From assembly GCA_021793635.1 (NCBI GenBank), contig JAJYSI010000021.1, positions 1 through 15,501 of the forward strand: DNA of 15,501 bases, written 5' to 3'. Numbering within the stretch: position 1 is the stretch's first letter; the number at the start of each line of letters is the position of its first letter. The notes beneath the pieces are model-generated. The model did no database searches and was not told where the DNA came from. It was given only the letters and a program-made list of their open reading frames with translations. The position numbers and the translations under genes were made by a program. Shown piece after piece: positions 5,943 to 14,364 of this stretch. The stretch is from Bacteroidota bacterium (GTDB lineage Bacteria; Bacteroidota; Ignavibacteria; Ignavibacteriales; Ignavibacteriaceae).

Positions 5943-7665
5943 CTAAATACTCCTCCAGTCCGGCAACTGCAATTCCGGCATTGATTACAGCGCCTAAACC
6001 GCGCGGGTCGTTGTCAAATCTTTCACGCGATTTATAAAACTCGGCGTTCATTCCGATTCCTGTTCCGCAGCAAATATCTTTTACAATTCCATCACCGCTG
6101 ATATTTTTCTGCAATCCGTTCCACGCGTTAAATACATTTGCCGAATATTTTTTGTCGATTAAACCATCCTCTATTCCGAAAGAAAGTCCGGCAATACACA
6201 TTGCAGTGCACGAGGTCTCTTCAAAAGAACTTTTGTCGTTAAGAATTTGATGCCACAAACCTGATTCGTCCTGGTATTGTAAGATGCCTTCAAGATGTTC
6301 TTTTAATATCTTCTTAATTTTAGTGTAAGAAGGATTATTCGCCGAAATATATTTTAAGGTCTCCAACTCAGCCCAGATAATCCAGCCGTTTGCTCTTCCC
6401 CAAAATATTTTTGATTTTTTATTTGTCGTGCTGAACCATCCATGCTTATATAATTTTTTATTTGGATCAAAAAGATATTTGTTGAAATTAATTATTTGCT
6501 TTGCCGCCTCATTAAAATATTTTTCTTGATTGGTCAACACACCCAATCGAACCAGCAATGGAGCAGACATAAATAAATCATCAGCCCAGATTGTCCATAC
6601 TTCCGGTTCTGGTCTGCAAAGTGTTCCATCGGGCAAACGCGATTGTTTATTCATAACATAATCTGCCATTGCAAAAAGCAAAGAATCGTAATCATGTGTT
6701 TTGTCCTGCAGACTTATTTCAGCAAACGGAAGCGGCGGTGCACCGGCATCATCAAGCATACCCTTTCTGAAGATGCGATAATAACTTCCGCGTAAATCGT
6801 GATCATCAAAATATTGTTTTCGAAATAACGTAATATTTTCTTGAATGAACGAACAGTACTTTTCAACATACCGATGATATTTTTCATCGCCGGTTGCTTT
6901 CCACAATTTTAAAATCGTCATCATTAAGGCACCGTTTGGATAAGTCCAATCTGCAAAAGATTCTTTAGGAAATGTGCTTTGGGAATCGACTGCCAATTTC
7001 TTTAACTCAGCCGGCTTAAGAAACATCGATGAGTTTTTCAGATTTTCATTTGCTGCAAACAGCTTTTTTAAAAATGATTTTGAAGGATAATCGTTTTTGC
7101 TAGCTCTAATGTTTTCCTGGCTCATAAAACACCATTGCCAGGTCAATTTCGGCGCATTCAATACCGGTAAAAATTTTGCGGTTGGATTTTCTTCTGCACC
7201 AACAATTTCACGAAGATAAATTACCGGACTGCCTTTTAAAGATGACTCGATAACAATTCTATTTATCCCTTTTTTAAGATTTACTTTAAAGGTGTCTTGA
7301 AATGTAAATATTGAATATGCAATCTCTTTGAAATGAAATTCTTTCCAATGGATATCTTGAAAAACGAGTGAGTCGTTAATCCATATTTTCAATGGTGATG
7401 AATAGCTGATACCAAATTTTAATTCTGAATTTTCTTTAGAAGATAATTTTGAAAAAGCGTATCCAACTTTTTCTTTTTTCTTATCAAATACTTTATTAAA
7501 ATCAATTACCTGCAACCCCAAAACCGGTTTTTGTTCTATTGTTATTAAATTGAAATTAGTTTCTTTGATTACTCTATCCGCAATTTTTCTTACAACTTGA
7601 AGAGGATTAGAATTTTGAGCAAGTAAACTTCCGGCAAGCAAGAAAAAGTAAAATATACTTTTCAT
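5932..7665 (-). CDS. Secreted GH105 unsaturated uronyl hydrolase with N-terminal beta-sandwich domain
   Basis: A 577-residue exported enzyme that should cleave 4,5-unsaturated uronic acid from the non-reducing end of lyase products. The signal peptide is residues 1-16 (MKSIFYFFLLAGSLLA). Residues about 55-155 look like a jelly-roll module (LKIWINDSLVF, VNLKKGINRIVIE), like those in front of GH2 enzymes. From about 235 the alpha/alpha six-hairpin catalytic domain shows LDDAGAP (304-310), WADDLFM (360-366), WGRANGW (422-428), GLWHQ (469-473) and ETSCTAM (483-489). The Asp pairs at 305-306 and 362-363 match the catalytic positions of YteR/GH88-type enzymes. It is about 200 residues longer than YteR-type enzymes. 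The ATG lies 6 nt after the previous stop, with no clear Shine-Dalgarno. It needs a lyase partner; the gene before it is the candidate. Confidence 0.92.
   Translation of the reverse strand: MKSIFYFFLLAGSLLAQNSNPLQVVRKIADRVIKETNFNLITIEQKPVLGLQVIDFNKVFDKKKEKVGYAFSKLSSKENSELKFGISYSSPLKIWINDSLVFQDIHWKEFHFKEIAYSIFTFQDTFKVNLKKGINRIVIESSLKGSPVIYLREIVGAEENPTAKFLPVLNAPKLTWQWCFMSQENIRASKNDYPSKSFLKKLFAANENLKNSSMFLKPAELKKLAVDSQSTFPKESFADWTYPNGALMMTILKLWKATGDEKYHRYVEKYCSFIQENITLFRKQYFDDHDLRGSYYRIFRKGMLDDAGAPPLPFAEISLQDKTHDYDSLLFAMADYVMNKQSRLPDGTLCRPEPEVWTIWADDLFMSAPLLVRLGVLTNQEKYFNEAAKQIINFNKYLFDPNKKLYKHGWFSTTNKKSKIFWGRANGWIIWAELETLKYISANNPSYTKIKKILKEHLEGILQYQDESGLWHQILNDKSSFEETSCTAMCIAGLSFGIEDGLIDKKYSANVFNAWNGLQKNISGDGIVKDICCGTGIGMNAEFYKSRERFDNDPRGLGAVINAGIAVAGLEEYLDGK
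5949..5956 (-). promoter_or_regulatory. Strong ribosome binding site inside the GH105 gene
   Basis: GGAGGAGT on the minus strand, ending about 7 nt before the NagB-like ATG, lies in the last codons of the GH105 gene. It fixes the start at 5942 and supports translational coupling. Confidence 0.7.
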
Positions 7666-7671
7666 AACTTT

Positions 7672-9414
7672 TTACTTTTTAATCTTAATAGCAGATGCCC
7701 AATACGTGGCTGTTTCTCCGTTCATTCCCTGCGGCATCTTGTTGAAGGAAAGAGAAATATTTTCTCCGGAAAATTTTGCACCTGTTTCAATTATCATCTC
7801 ATAGTTATTTCCGGAAAATGACACGAAAGTTATCGGCAACTTTTTGTCAGCAGAAAAAATATTAATACCTTCCTTTGCTACGGATGATTTATCAATCTGA
7901 TCTGAAAAATAAATTATCAACTTATTCCCATCAATACTATATCTTACAATGCGCGGCTTTTCTTTGTATTCAACTTTACCGCCAGGAGGCAGCAAAAATC
8001 TAAACGGCGGTCCCTCAACTAATTTTCCGTTTTCGTAAGCACCAACATCCGGCGCTTTGCCTTCGTATGATTGTGACCAATCAAATTCTTTGAACGACAT
8101 AATTTTCCCAGCATCAATTGCCGGACTTTCTGCCTGCAATCTCAAATCCAATTTTTCCGGATCTATAAACCTTACGTCGCAAATTTTTCCATGCGCTTCC
8201 AATTTGTTTTTAATTATGTTTTCAGACCATGGCTTGTTTGAACAATCATAATCGAAATCATCTGACGGGAACCAGCTATCTAACAGCCAGCCTTTATCCT
8301 CTGAAAAAAAATAGGCATTATTGTAATGCTTAAAATCCCGAAGCTCCTGCTCGGTTCTGAATGCATCGCCGACACAGTAAAAGCTGTTGTTGAATGCATA
8401 AACCGGTAGGCTCCTTTTGCGTTCCTTTTCATAAACTTTCCAAAAGCTTAGACATATTTTTTTCACCCACTCGTCTCTATCCGTTGTAACAACATTTCCA
8501 TAATAAAAAATTTCTCCGCCTTCAACATTGTCTATCGATAAAGTCCGGTGTACGTTGTGCGAAAAATTGTGGTAGATATGAAGATTGTAAGTGTAATACT
8601 CCGGTTCAAAATCGTTGTCGCGGATGTTGGAGATTTTATTATTGTAAATTTCAACATTGGAATCGTACCCTTTAACGCCTCTGAAGCGGATGGCATTATA
8701 TGCATCTATAATCGTGTTGTCTCTAATTACTATCGACCCACCGGTCTTATGAAAATCTATAAGCGAGCCGTTGTAATATGCCATGTTAACGTGATGCATT
8801 GAGAGCCACGCTTCAACTCCGGCAGAATCTTTTTCAACTCTCCAAAGATAATCTCCGCCCTGGTTCCAAAAACATTTTTCAACTAAAATGTGGTGAGTAA
8901 AAATTCCGTCTGCATTTATAACTCTTCTGCCCCCATAAAAATTACATTTTCTGAAAGTTAAGTAAGATGAGTTTTCAACTTTTATCGGGTATGTCCATCC
9001 GTTTACAAATTTTAATTTTGAAACTTCAACCCAGCTTGAATTTTTTATATGCATCCAATCATTCTGAGCATCATTAGACGGCTTCTCAAGACCGCCGTCT
9101 ATTACAGGATAATTTTCAGCTTTGCCGGAATATCCGCACAAACAAATTGATTTTTCCGGCAAACCGTTTTTGTTATTGAACCTGATTATCTCTTTGTATG
9201 TTCCCGGCAGAATGTAAATTGTATCGCCCGCTGATGAAAGAGCAATTGCAGCGTTAATAGAATTCAGCGGCTTGCTGATGCTCAATCCGCTGTTAGAATT
9301 ATTTCCATACGGAGATACAAATAAGTTTTTTGGTTGTGCAAGACTGCTGCCTGCAGTCAAACTTAAAATGAAGACTGAAACCAAAAGTAACAGGCGGATA
9401 AATCTTTCTATCAT
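7672..9414 (-). CDS. Secreted right-handed parallel beta-helix protein, candidate polysaccharide lyase
   Basis: A 580-residue exported protein of no family I can name with certainty. The start is ATG at 9414-9412 (MIERFIRLLLLVSVF), with GGAAA 7 nt upstream and 4 nt after the previous stop. A longer frame from 9456 would overlap that gene and disrupt the signal peptide. The signal peptide probably ends after SLA (residue 26). LFVSPYGNNSNSG (31-43) and AGDTIYILPGTY (62-73) are the usual entry of pectate-lyase-like beta helices. Coils rich in N and aromatic residues follow to about 360, and APDVGAYE (454-461) is the common end cap. Residues about 486-580 form an Ig-like/SbsA-type domain. It could be a lyase (PL6- or PL9-like) or a non-catalytic binding protein. 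Its place before GH105 favours a lyase that makes unsaturated uronates. Confidence 0.82.
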   Translation of the reverse strand: MIERFIRLLLLVSVFILSLTAGSSLAQPKNLFVSPYGNNSNSGLSISKPLNSINAAIALSSAGDTIYILPGTYKEIIRFNNKNGLPEKSICLCGYSGKAENYPVIDGGLEKPSNDAQNDWMHIKNSSWVEVSKLKFVNGWTYPIKVENSSYLTFRKCNFYGGRRVINADGIFTHHILVEKCFWNQGGDYLWRVEKDSAGVEAWLSMHHVNMAYYNGSLIDFHKTGGSIVIRDNTIIDAYNAIRFRGVKGYDSNVEIYNNKISNIRDNDFEPEYYTYNLHIYHNFSHNVHRTLSIDNVEGGEIFYYGNVVTTDRDEWVKKICLSFWKVYEKERKRSLPVYAFNNSFYCVGDAFRTEQELRDFKHYNNAYFFSEDKGWLLDSWFPSDDFDYDCSNKPWSENIIKNKLEAHGKICDVRFIDPEKLDLRLQAESPAIDAGKIMSFKEFDWSQSYEGKAPDVGAYENGKLVEGPPFRFLLPPGGKVEYKEKPRIVRYSIDGNKLIIYFSDQIDKSSVAKEGINIFSADKKLPITFVSFSGNNYEMIIETGAKFSGENISLSFNKMPQGMNGETATYWASAIKIKK

Positions 9415-9418
9415 TAAA

Positions 9419-10687
9419 TTATTTCCGATCGAATTTATAATGATAATAAGCGGCAAGGAATCTTAATCCGAAAGATGTTCCGACATCTCTTTGGATAAAT
9501 TTCACTTTGCCGTCGGAAATTTTTAAGCGGGTATCTATTACTGCGCCAGCAATGTTTTTATCCGGGTTATCAACAGCATACATGTTTTTAATAATCCATT
9601 TAAAGGATTTTTCTATGCTTGGTTTAAACTCTTCGCCAACTCCGTAATCAACGGCTCTAATCCACAGCATTGCCGCAAAAGCAACTGCCGAACCGGTAAT
9701 GGAATTATCTTTATATTTTCCATTTAAATAATTCTTATAAAAAATTGTACCGTCCGGTCTCTGAATTTTTTGAAATGTTTTTAGTGTTTTTAATGCAGCA
9801 TCAAGATAGAGTTTATCCTTTGTTAAGTCGTATCCTTCCATTAAAGATTCCGCATACCACAAGTTGAATCGCGGATGAATGTAACCTTCTTTCTCGTTGT
9901 TCGGAGTAAAGCGCATCCATAAACCTTCCTTGCCCTGTTTTTGTACAAGGCTTTCACATAAATCGATAAATACCTTTTTATATTTTTCATCGCCGGTAAA
10001 TTCGTACATATCTTTAAAAAGATATCCTTCATTATTCGGGCGGGCAACATCGAATAAAGTTTGATTTTTTCTTCCCTGCCAAAAGGGTGAATTCGCTTTC
10101 ATTACCTCACCAGTTTTTGGATTCACAGCATCATAAAAAACACCTTCCTCAGGTACAAACATATTCTTCAACATCCATTCACCGGCTTGGGTAGGAACTT
10201 CTGCATATTTTTTAATCCCCGTTGCACGGTAGAGATTAAACAAACCGGGAGTGCCGTCCGTAACCGTGGCAAAGATGATATAATCTCCAACGAAATCCCC
10301 ATGCACAGCATTCAACATTCCATTCAGCTTTGGATTATTTTTAATTTGAAGACTGCACCACCAATCGCCTGCTTTCTCAGCAGCGGAAAGATATTTTTCA
10401 TTCTTAGTTATTTTATAAGCTTCTACCAGTGAATTTATAATCTGCCCGGTATGCCATGCAGGTTCATAGGGATGCCACTTGCCTTCTACTATATCATAAT
10501 CGCAGCGGGATTTCCCATCTTCATCCAACAGGACATTGCAAGAATATCCGGCACATTCATCAATAGCTTTTAGAATTTCTGTTTTTAATGAATCACTATT
10601 TCCTGCAGATAGAAACTTCGGAGTTGATAAAAATATTATTACTCCATATAAAAAAACTCTGAGCGTTGAAGCATAAATAATTTTCAT
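9419..10687 (-). CDS. Secreted alpha/alpha-barrel protein, putative uronic-acid-active glycosidase
   Basis: A 422-residue exported protein with a likely signal peptide (residues 1-28, ending FLSA). The rest is helical, with at least four copies of a hairpin pattern such as TKNEKYLSAAEKAGDWW, TGIKKYAEVPTQAGEWM, TGDEKYKKVFIDLCESL and TKDKLYLDAALKTLKTF. This is typical of six-hairpin (alpha/alpha)6 barrels. Aromatic and charged clusters WHPYEPAWHTG (71-81), ARPNNEGY (215-222) and HPRFNLWYAE (271-280) probably line the active cleft. The fold is shared by GH88, GH105, GH154, glucuronyl C5-epimerases and N-acylglucosamine epimerases; I cannot choose between them, and the WxDD motif of GH105 is absent. 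AAAGGAG lies 7 nt before the ATG. It sits between the symporter and the beta-helix gene. Confidence 0.82.
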   Translation of the reverse strand: MKIIYASTLRVFLYGVIIFLSTPKFLSAGNSDSLKTEILKAIDECAGYSCNVLLDEDGKSRCDYDIVEGKWHPYEPAWHTGQIINSLVEAYKITKNEKYLSAAEKAGDWWCSLQIKNNPKLNGMLNAVHGDFVGDYIIFATVTDGTPGLFNLYRATGIKKYAEVPTQAGEWMLKNMFVPEEGVFYDAVNPKTGEVMKANSPFWQGRKNQTLFDVARPNNEGYLFKDMYEFTGDEKYKKVFIDLCESLVQKQGKEGLWMRFTPNNEKEGYIHPRFNLWYAESLMEGYDLTKDKLYLDAALKTLKTFQKIQRPDGTIFYKNYLNGKYKDNSITGSAVAFAAMLWIRAVDYGVGEEFKPSIEKSFKWIIKNMYAVDNPDKNIAGAVIDTRLKISDGKVKFIQRDVGTSFGLRFLAAYYHYKFDRK

Positions 10688-10712
10688 TTATTTACTCCTT
10701 TTTAATTTCCAA

Positions 10713-12410
10713 TCAGCCAATCTTTGCTGCAAGCAGTCCTATGATAAAAATTCCGATAACAAAAAGCATCGCCCACCCGAAGCCTGCAATATCTTCACGG
10801 TATCTCTTAAAAGAAAATTTTTTGTGAAGCGAAAGTAAATCCACAAGCAGAAGGCTTTGCCCGTTCTCCTCAAGAGATTCACCTTCAGCAGAAGCCGGAT
10901 TAGAATCTCCTTCAAGCATAATATCAATTCCGGCTTCTCTCAATTTATGTTCTTCTCCTACGGGAGTATGAAGCAGAGAATAAAACCGGTTTAAATTTTC
11001 TTCGGGTTCACTTTTTGTAAAAAGACTGACAAAAATTATTGTCAGAAATCCAACCGGAAGATAAGCAGTTATTTGATATGCTGTGGACCATCCCAATCCA
11101 AATGAAAAATACGGACCGGTATATAGAGTTATTAAAGTCGTAATTATTATTGTTGCCCAAAATCCGTAGCGGTTTGTCTTCCGCCAGATTACCGCCATCC
11201 AAAATCCGATTCCGAAGAAGCCGGTAAAGAACCATGTATAAGTTAACCCTTGAATAACACTTGGAATCGTTAATGCGATAGAAACTCCTCCGATAACTAA
11301 AATAATCGCCGACCAGCGTGCGATCTTAAGTTCATTTATTTTTTCATCCTTCTTAACAAAAAATTTCTTGTAAAAATTTCTTGTAATGATTGCTGAACCG
11401 CCGACCATATAATTATGGCAGACTGCCAGAACTGCGGCAACCATCGATGCAATCATCAAACCGATTAATCCATGCGGCAAAAGATTGGCAACCATAATCC
11501 CGAAAGCATTCTCGCGGTTTGCGTGTGTTAGTCCCGGGAATAATGCGGCAGCAAATACTCCGACAAATGCCCAGCCCAAAGTGACAATTCTTTTTGTGAA
11601 TGTTCCGTAAGTCCATCCGGATCTGCAGCTCTTCTCAGATTTACCTGAACCTCCGATTGCCATGTGGTGCGGCTGTACAACAATTCCAACCAGACCGTTA
11701 ATAACTACCACGATAATAAAAAACAAAGTCACTTCATTCGGCGCAACAAAGCTGAACATAAACTCGGGGAGTTTTGCTTTGATTGCCGTAATTCCTCCGC
11801 CGGCATGTAAAGCAAATGGAATAAGAAGGAATGAAAGCACCAAAATAAAAAAACCTTGAATCAAATTAATCGAGAGTGCCGAGACAAGTCCGCCAAGTAC
11901 GCTGTAGCTTAAAAAGAAAATTGTAATTGCAATAATAATTACCTGTGAAGAGACGGCGCCGTGTGTAACTGCTTCGATTGCGGTTCCTGTACCTTTAAGA
12001 ATTAAACCGAGATCGGTCATAAAATAAAGCAAACCCATTATGGAATAAGCCACGCCGATTTTGGAACCGAAACGCTCTTCAAAAAAATCTACAGTGGTTA
12101 TGTATCTAACACGTCTGTAAATTGGTGCAATTAGCCAGAAGAACGGCGTAATGAAGAGATACATCCATTGATACCAGATGCCTGCCAAACCAACAGTATA
12201 TGATGCACCTGCAACACCGATTGCCTGGTCTGTATGCGTGCCTGCACCGAAAGCGTTTGCTATCATTGCAAGCTTGCCGCCGCGCCTGCCTGCCATAAAA
12301 TAATCGCCGGCAGTCTTTACCCTGCGCTTTGTCCTGATTCCTAAAAAAATTATTACAGCTACATAGAGAAGAATGACTAGCAAATCAAGATATGATATAC
12401 CGAGTATCAA
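10713..12410 (-). CDS. Sodium:solute symporter family (SSF) transporter
   Basis: A 565-residue inner-membrane transporter with about 13-14 hydrophobic segments, the expected size for the SSF family. It probably imports a monosaccharide or small glucuronide. Residues 31-62 hold the family's cytoplasmic loop and first core helix (DYFMAGRRGG, NAFGAGTHTDQ). Around 320-345 the core helix reads AAVLAVCHNYMVGGSAIIT, where the vSGLT sodium-site serines (S364, S365) would be A329 and V330. A long polar loop (about 465-540) precedes the last helix. The start is TTG at 12410-12408, with AAAGGG 7 nt upstream; an in-frame stop lies 6 codons before it and no ATG is near. It is flanked by the GH2 gene (77 bp) and the alpha/alpha-barrel gene (25 bp), so the substrate is probably what GH2 cleaves. 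Confidence 0.94.
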   Translation of the reverse strand: MILGISYLDLLVILLYVAVIIFLGIRTKRRVKTAGDYFMAGRRGGKLAMIANAFGAGTHTDQAIGVAGASYTVGLAGIWYQWMYLFITPFFWLIAPIYRRVRYITTVDFFEERFGSKIGVAYSIMGLLYFMTDLGLILKGTGTAIEAVTHGAVSSQVIIIAITIFFLSYSVLGGLVSALSINLIQGFFILVLSFLLIPFALHAGGGITAIKAKLPEFMFSFVAPNEVTLFFIIVVVINGLVGIVVQPHHMAIGGSGKSEKSCRSGWTYGTFTKRIVTLGWAFVGVFAAALFPGLTHANRENAFGIMVANLLPHGLIGLMIASMVAAVLAVCHNYMVGGSAIITRNFYKKFFVKKDEKINELKIARWSAIILVIGGVSIALTIPSVIQGLTYTWFFTGFFGIGFWMAVIWRKTNRYGFWATIIITTLITLYTGPYFSFGLGWSTAYQITAYLPVGFLTIIFVSLFTKSEPEENLNRFYSLLHTPVGEEHKLREAGIDIMLEGDSNPASAEGESLEENGQSLLLVDLLSLHKKFSFKRYREDIAGFGWAMLFVIGIFIIGLLAAKIG

Positions 12411-12460
12411 GTTGTTTCCCTTTCAGCCAAGTTTAAATTGCCATAAAAATTTTTCTTCAT
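12407..12460 (-). CDS. Possible 17-residue leader peptide coupled to the symporter
   Basis: In the 77-bp gap between the GH2 and symporter genes, ATG at 12460-12458 opens a frame MKKNFYGNLNLAERETT. It is preceded by CTGAAAGG (AGG ends 4 nt upstream). Its TGA stop overlaps the symporter's TTG start in the four bases TTGA. A short, translated ORF ending exactly on a poor start codon is the usual layout for translational coupling. Chance occurrence in AT-rich DNA is a real alternative. Confidence 0.3.
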   Translation of the reverse strand: MKKNFYGNLNLAERETT

Positions 12461-12487
12461 TAAACCTTTCAGAAATTTACCGGGGAA

Positions 12488-14299
12488 TCATTTAGCTTCA
12501 CCGCTGGATGAATTTTTTTTAGCTCCGGTATCTTTCCAAATTTCTCTTAACTTAAATGCAGCATTCTTCGGAGTTCTCTCGCGGGTAAAAACGCCCTTCA
12601 TGTTAAGAACGACTCGTCTAAAATGCTGCGGCGTTCTGAAGTCGGCAAAGTTCCAAACTTGTTCGCCGATTGTATAATCTTTCGATCTAATTAGCTCGAT
12701 GTACTTTTCAATCAATGTCGTTTGGAATTCTTCCGTAAACATCTGCATAGATGTTGAATGAAATCCAGGTATGGTATCGGCACCGAACTCAGTAAAAAGT
12801 ACCGGTTTTTTATATCTTTTAAAAATTTCATCCATCTCATCGGATAACTTTTTAATGGCATAATCAAGCTGTCCCGGATGCTCGTACCAGCCGTAATAAC
12901 GATTAAGAGATAACACATCGCAGAACTCAAATACGGGATCTTCAATTCCGGCACGAGTACAGTTTGGAACGGTTAACGGTCTTGATTTGTCATGCTCACG
13001 TGCATAATTAAAAATTTCTTTCCAGTAAGTTCTGCCGGAACCGTTATAATATTTTTCATCGCCGACCAGGTTTGGCTCATTGCCGAGCGCCCACATTATT
13101 ACACTCGGATGGTTATAGTCTCGATCAATTAATCTTTTAATAAATTCCTTATGATTCTTCAGAGTACGCTCATTTACATGCTGGAAGTCCAGGCTAACAG
13201 CAGGTACTTCGTCAATTATCAGGACACCTTTTTTGTCGGCATACGACATCAATTCTTCCGCATAAGGATAGTGCGAAGTACGGAACGAGTTAGCATTGAT
13301 CCATTTAAGAAGTTCAAAATCCTTCACCATTAAAGGAAGGAACAACCCCTTGCCTATTACGGAATAGTCTTCATGCTTGCCAAAACCCTTAAGATAAATT
13401 TCTTCATTGTTAATGAGCAATTTATTCCCTGATATTTTTACATCCCGGATGCCAACCGGAATTGTATATTCATCAACTACCTCATTCTTATCCATCAGTT
13501 GAATATTCAAGTTATAAAGAAATGGATCCGAAGGCGACCACAAACGGCAATCCTTGATCTCAAATTTAATTAGCGAACTGCTGAACTTGATATCTCCAAA
13601 AAATTTCTCGTGATTTCTTCCGCCGTTTATTTCAATTTTAATAAGACCGTCATTCATCCCTTCAGTTTCAATATGCAGGTTGATAAGCCCGCTGTCCTTC
13701 CCGAGTATCTTTGAATCAACCTTTAAACGCTTAATAAATTTTACCGGAGTGTTTGTAATATGCACCGGTCTATGAATTCCGCCGTTAGGAGTAAAATCAA
13801 ATCTTGCCGGCGGCGTAGTTTCTTCACGCAGCCTTTTTTCAATCTGGTAATCTTCAGAAAAAATTCCCTGAGGGATTGTTTCGTAATCAAGCTCGTTGTT
13901 TACTAGAATAATGACTTCGGATTCTACACCGTACTCTAGGTTGTTCGTTATCTCGAACTCGAAAGGAAGAAAGCCTGAATTATTTTCACCGAGATACTTA
14001 CCATTAATCCATACCTTAGAGTTATAATCCGCACTGCCGATCCGCAGCCAGGTTCTTTTATACCTAAAACTCTTTGGAATAAAAACTTTTTTGGAATACC
14101 AAACAGAGCCGATATAATGCAGCAAGCCTTGTTCTTCAAGCTGCTCATTCCAGCTTCCCGGCACTGCTATCTCGGTTTCAGAATCGAAGCCTAAATACCA
14201 CTTCTCTTTCTCTCCGATTTTTTGAGGATCGACTTTAACTTTCCAGAGTCCGGAAAGATCTATTAAACTTCTAAAATTATTTTGTACCGGATAAAGCAT
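12488..14299 (-). CDS. uidA: Glycoside hydrolase family 2 beta-glucuronidase, cytosolic
   Basis: A 603-residue enzyme that removes beta-linked glucuronic acid from oligosaccharides or conjugates. It has no signal peptide. The order is sugar-binding domain (about 10-180), Ig-like domain (185-285) and TIM barrel (290-590). The acid/base is E408 in WALGNEPN and the nucleophile is E504 in LFTEFGAD. N466 in LNRYYGWY fits family contacts. The N-x-K pair that reads the glucuronate carboxylate is N566 and K568 (NMKGVFTRER), the same numbers as in E. coli GusA, and VWNFADF (548-554) matches too. The region between IIDEVPAV and the next helix is short, so this is a No-Loop-1 type suited to larger substrates. 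The start aligns with E. coli GusA (MLRPV); an in-frame stop lies 5 codons upstream, and the Shine-Dalgarno is weak. Confidence 0.94.
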   Translation of the reverse strand: MLYPVQNNFRSLIDLSGLWKVKVDPQKIGEKEKWYLGFDSETEIAVPGSWNEQLEEQGLLHYIGSVWYSKKVFIPKSFRYKRTWLRIGSADYNSKVWINGKYLGENNSGFLPFEFEITNNLEYGVESEVIILVNNELDYETIPQGIFSEDYQIEKRLREETTPPARFDFTPNGGIHRPVHITNTPVKFIKRLKVDSKILGKDSGLINLHIETEGMNDGLIKIEINGGRNHEKFFGDIKFSSSLIKFEIKDCRLWSPSDPFLYNLNIQLMDKNEVVDEYTIPVGIRDVKISGNKLLINNEEIYLKGFGKHEDYSVIGKGLFLPLMVKDFELLKWINANSFRTSHYPYAEELMSYADKKGVLIIDEVPAVSLDFQHVNERTLKNHKEFIKRLIDRDYNHPSVIMWALGNEPNLVGDEKYYNGSGRTYWKEIFNYAREHDKSRPLTVPNCTRAGIEDPVFEFCDVLSLNRYYGWYEHPGQLDYAIKKLSDEMDEIFKRYKKPVLFTEFGADTIPGFHSTSMQMFTEEFQTTLIEKYIELIRSKDYTIGEQVWNFADFRTPQHFRRVVLNMKGVFTRERTPKNAAFKLREIWKDTGAKKNSSSGEAK

Positions 14300-14364
14300 T
14301 CGCTGCCCATTTTATTAAAATATTTTTTCTAATTTCTATTTGAAAAGCCGGCATTGTAATCATT

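Noticed and set aside
9415..9456. Longer start for the beta-helix gene
   Set aside because: It overlaps the previous gene by 38 nt, while the ATG at 9414 has a Shine-Dalgarno and a clean signal peptide.
10739..10927. Minus-strand frame inside the symporter gene
   Set aside because: It is a shifted frame over the symporter's C-terminal region with no recognisable features.
14277..14363. 28-codon frame from the end of the AraR-like gene into the GH2 gene (begins MITMPAF)
   Set aside because: No Shine-Dalgarno, and it ends 20 bases inside GH2 in another frame. Likely chance.
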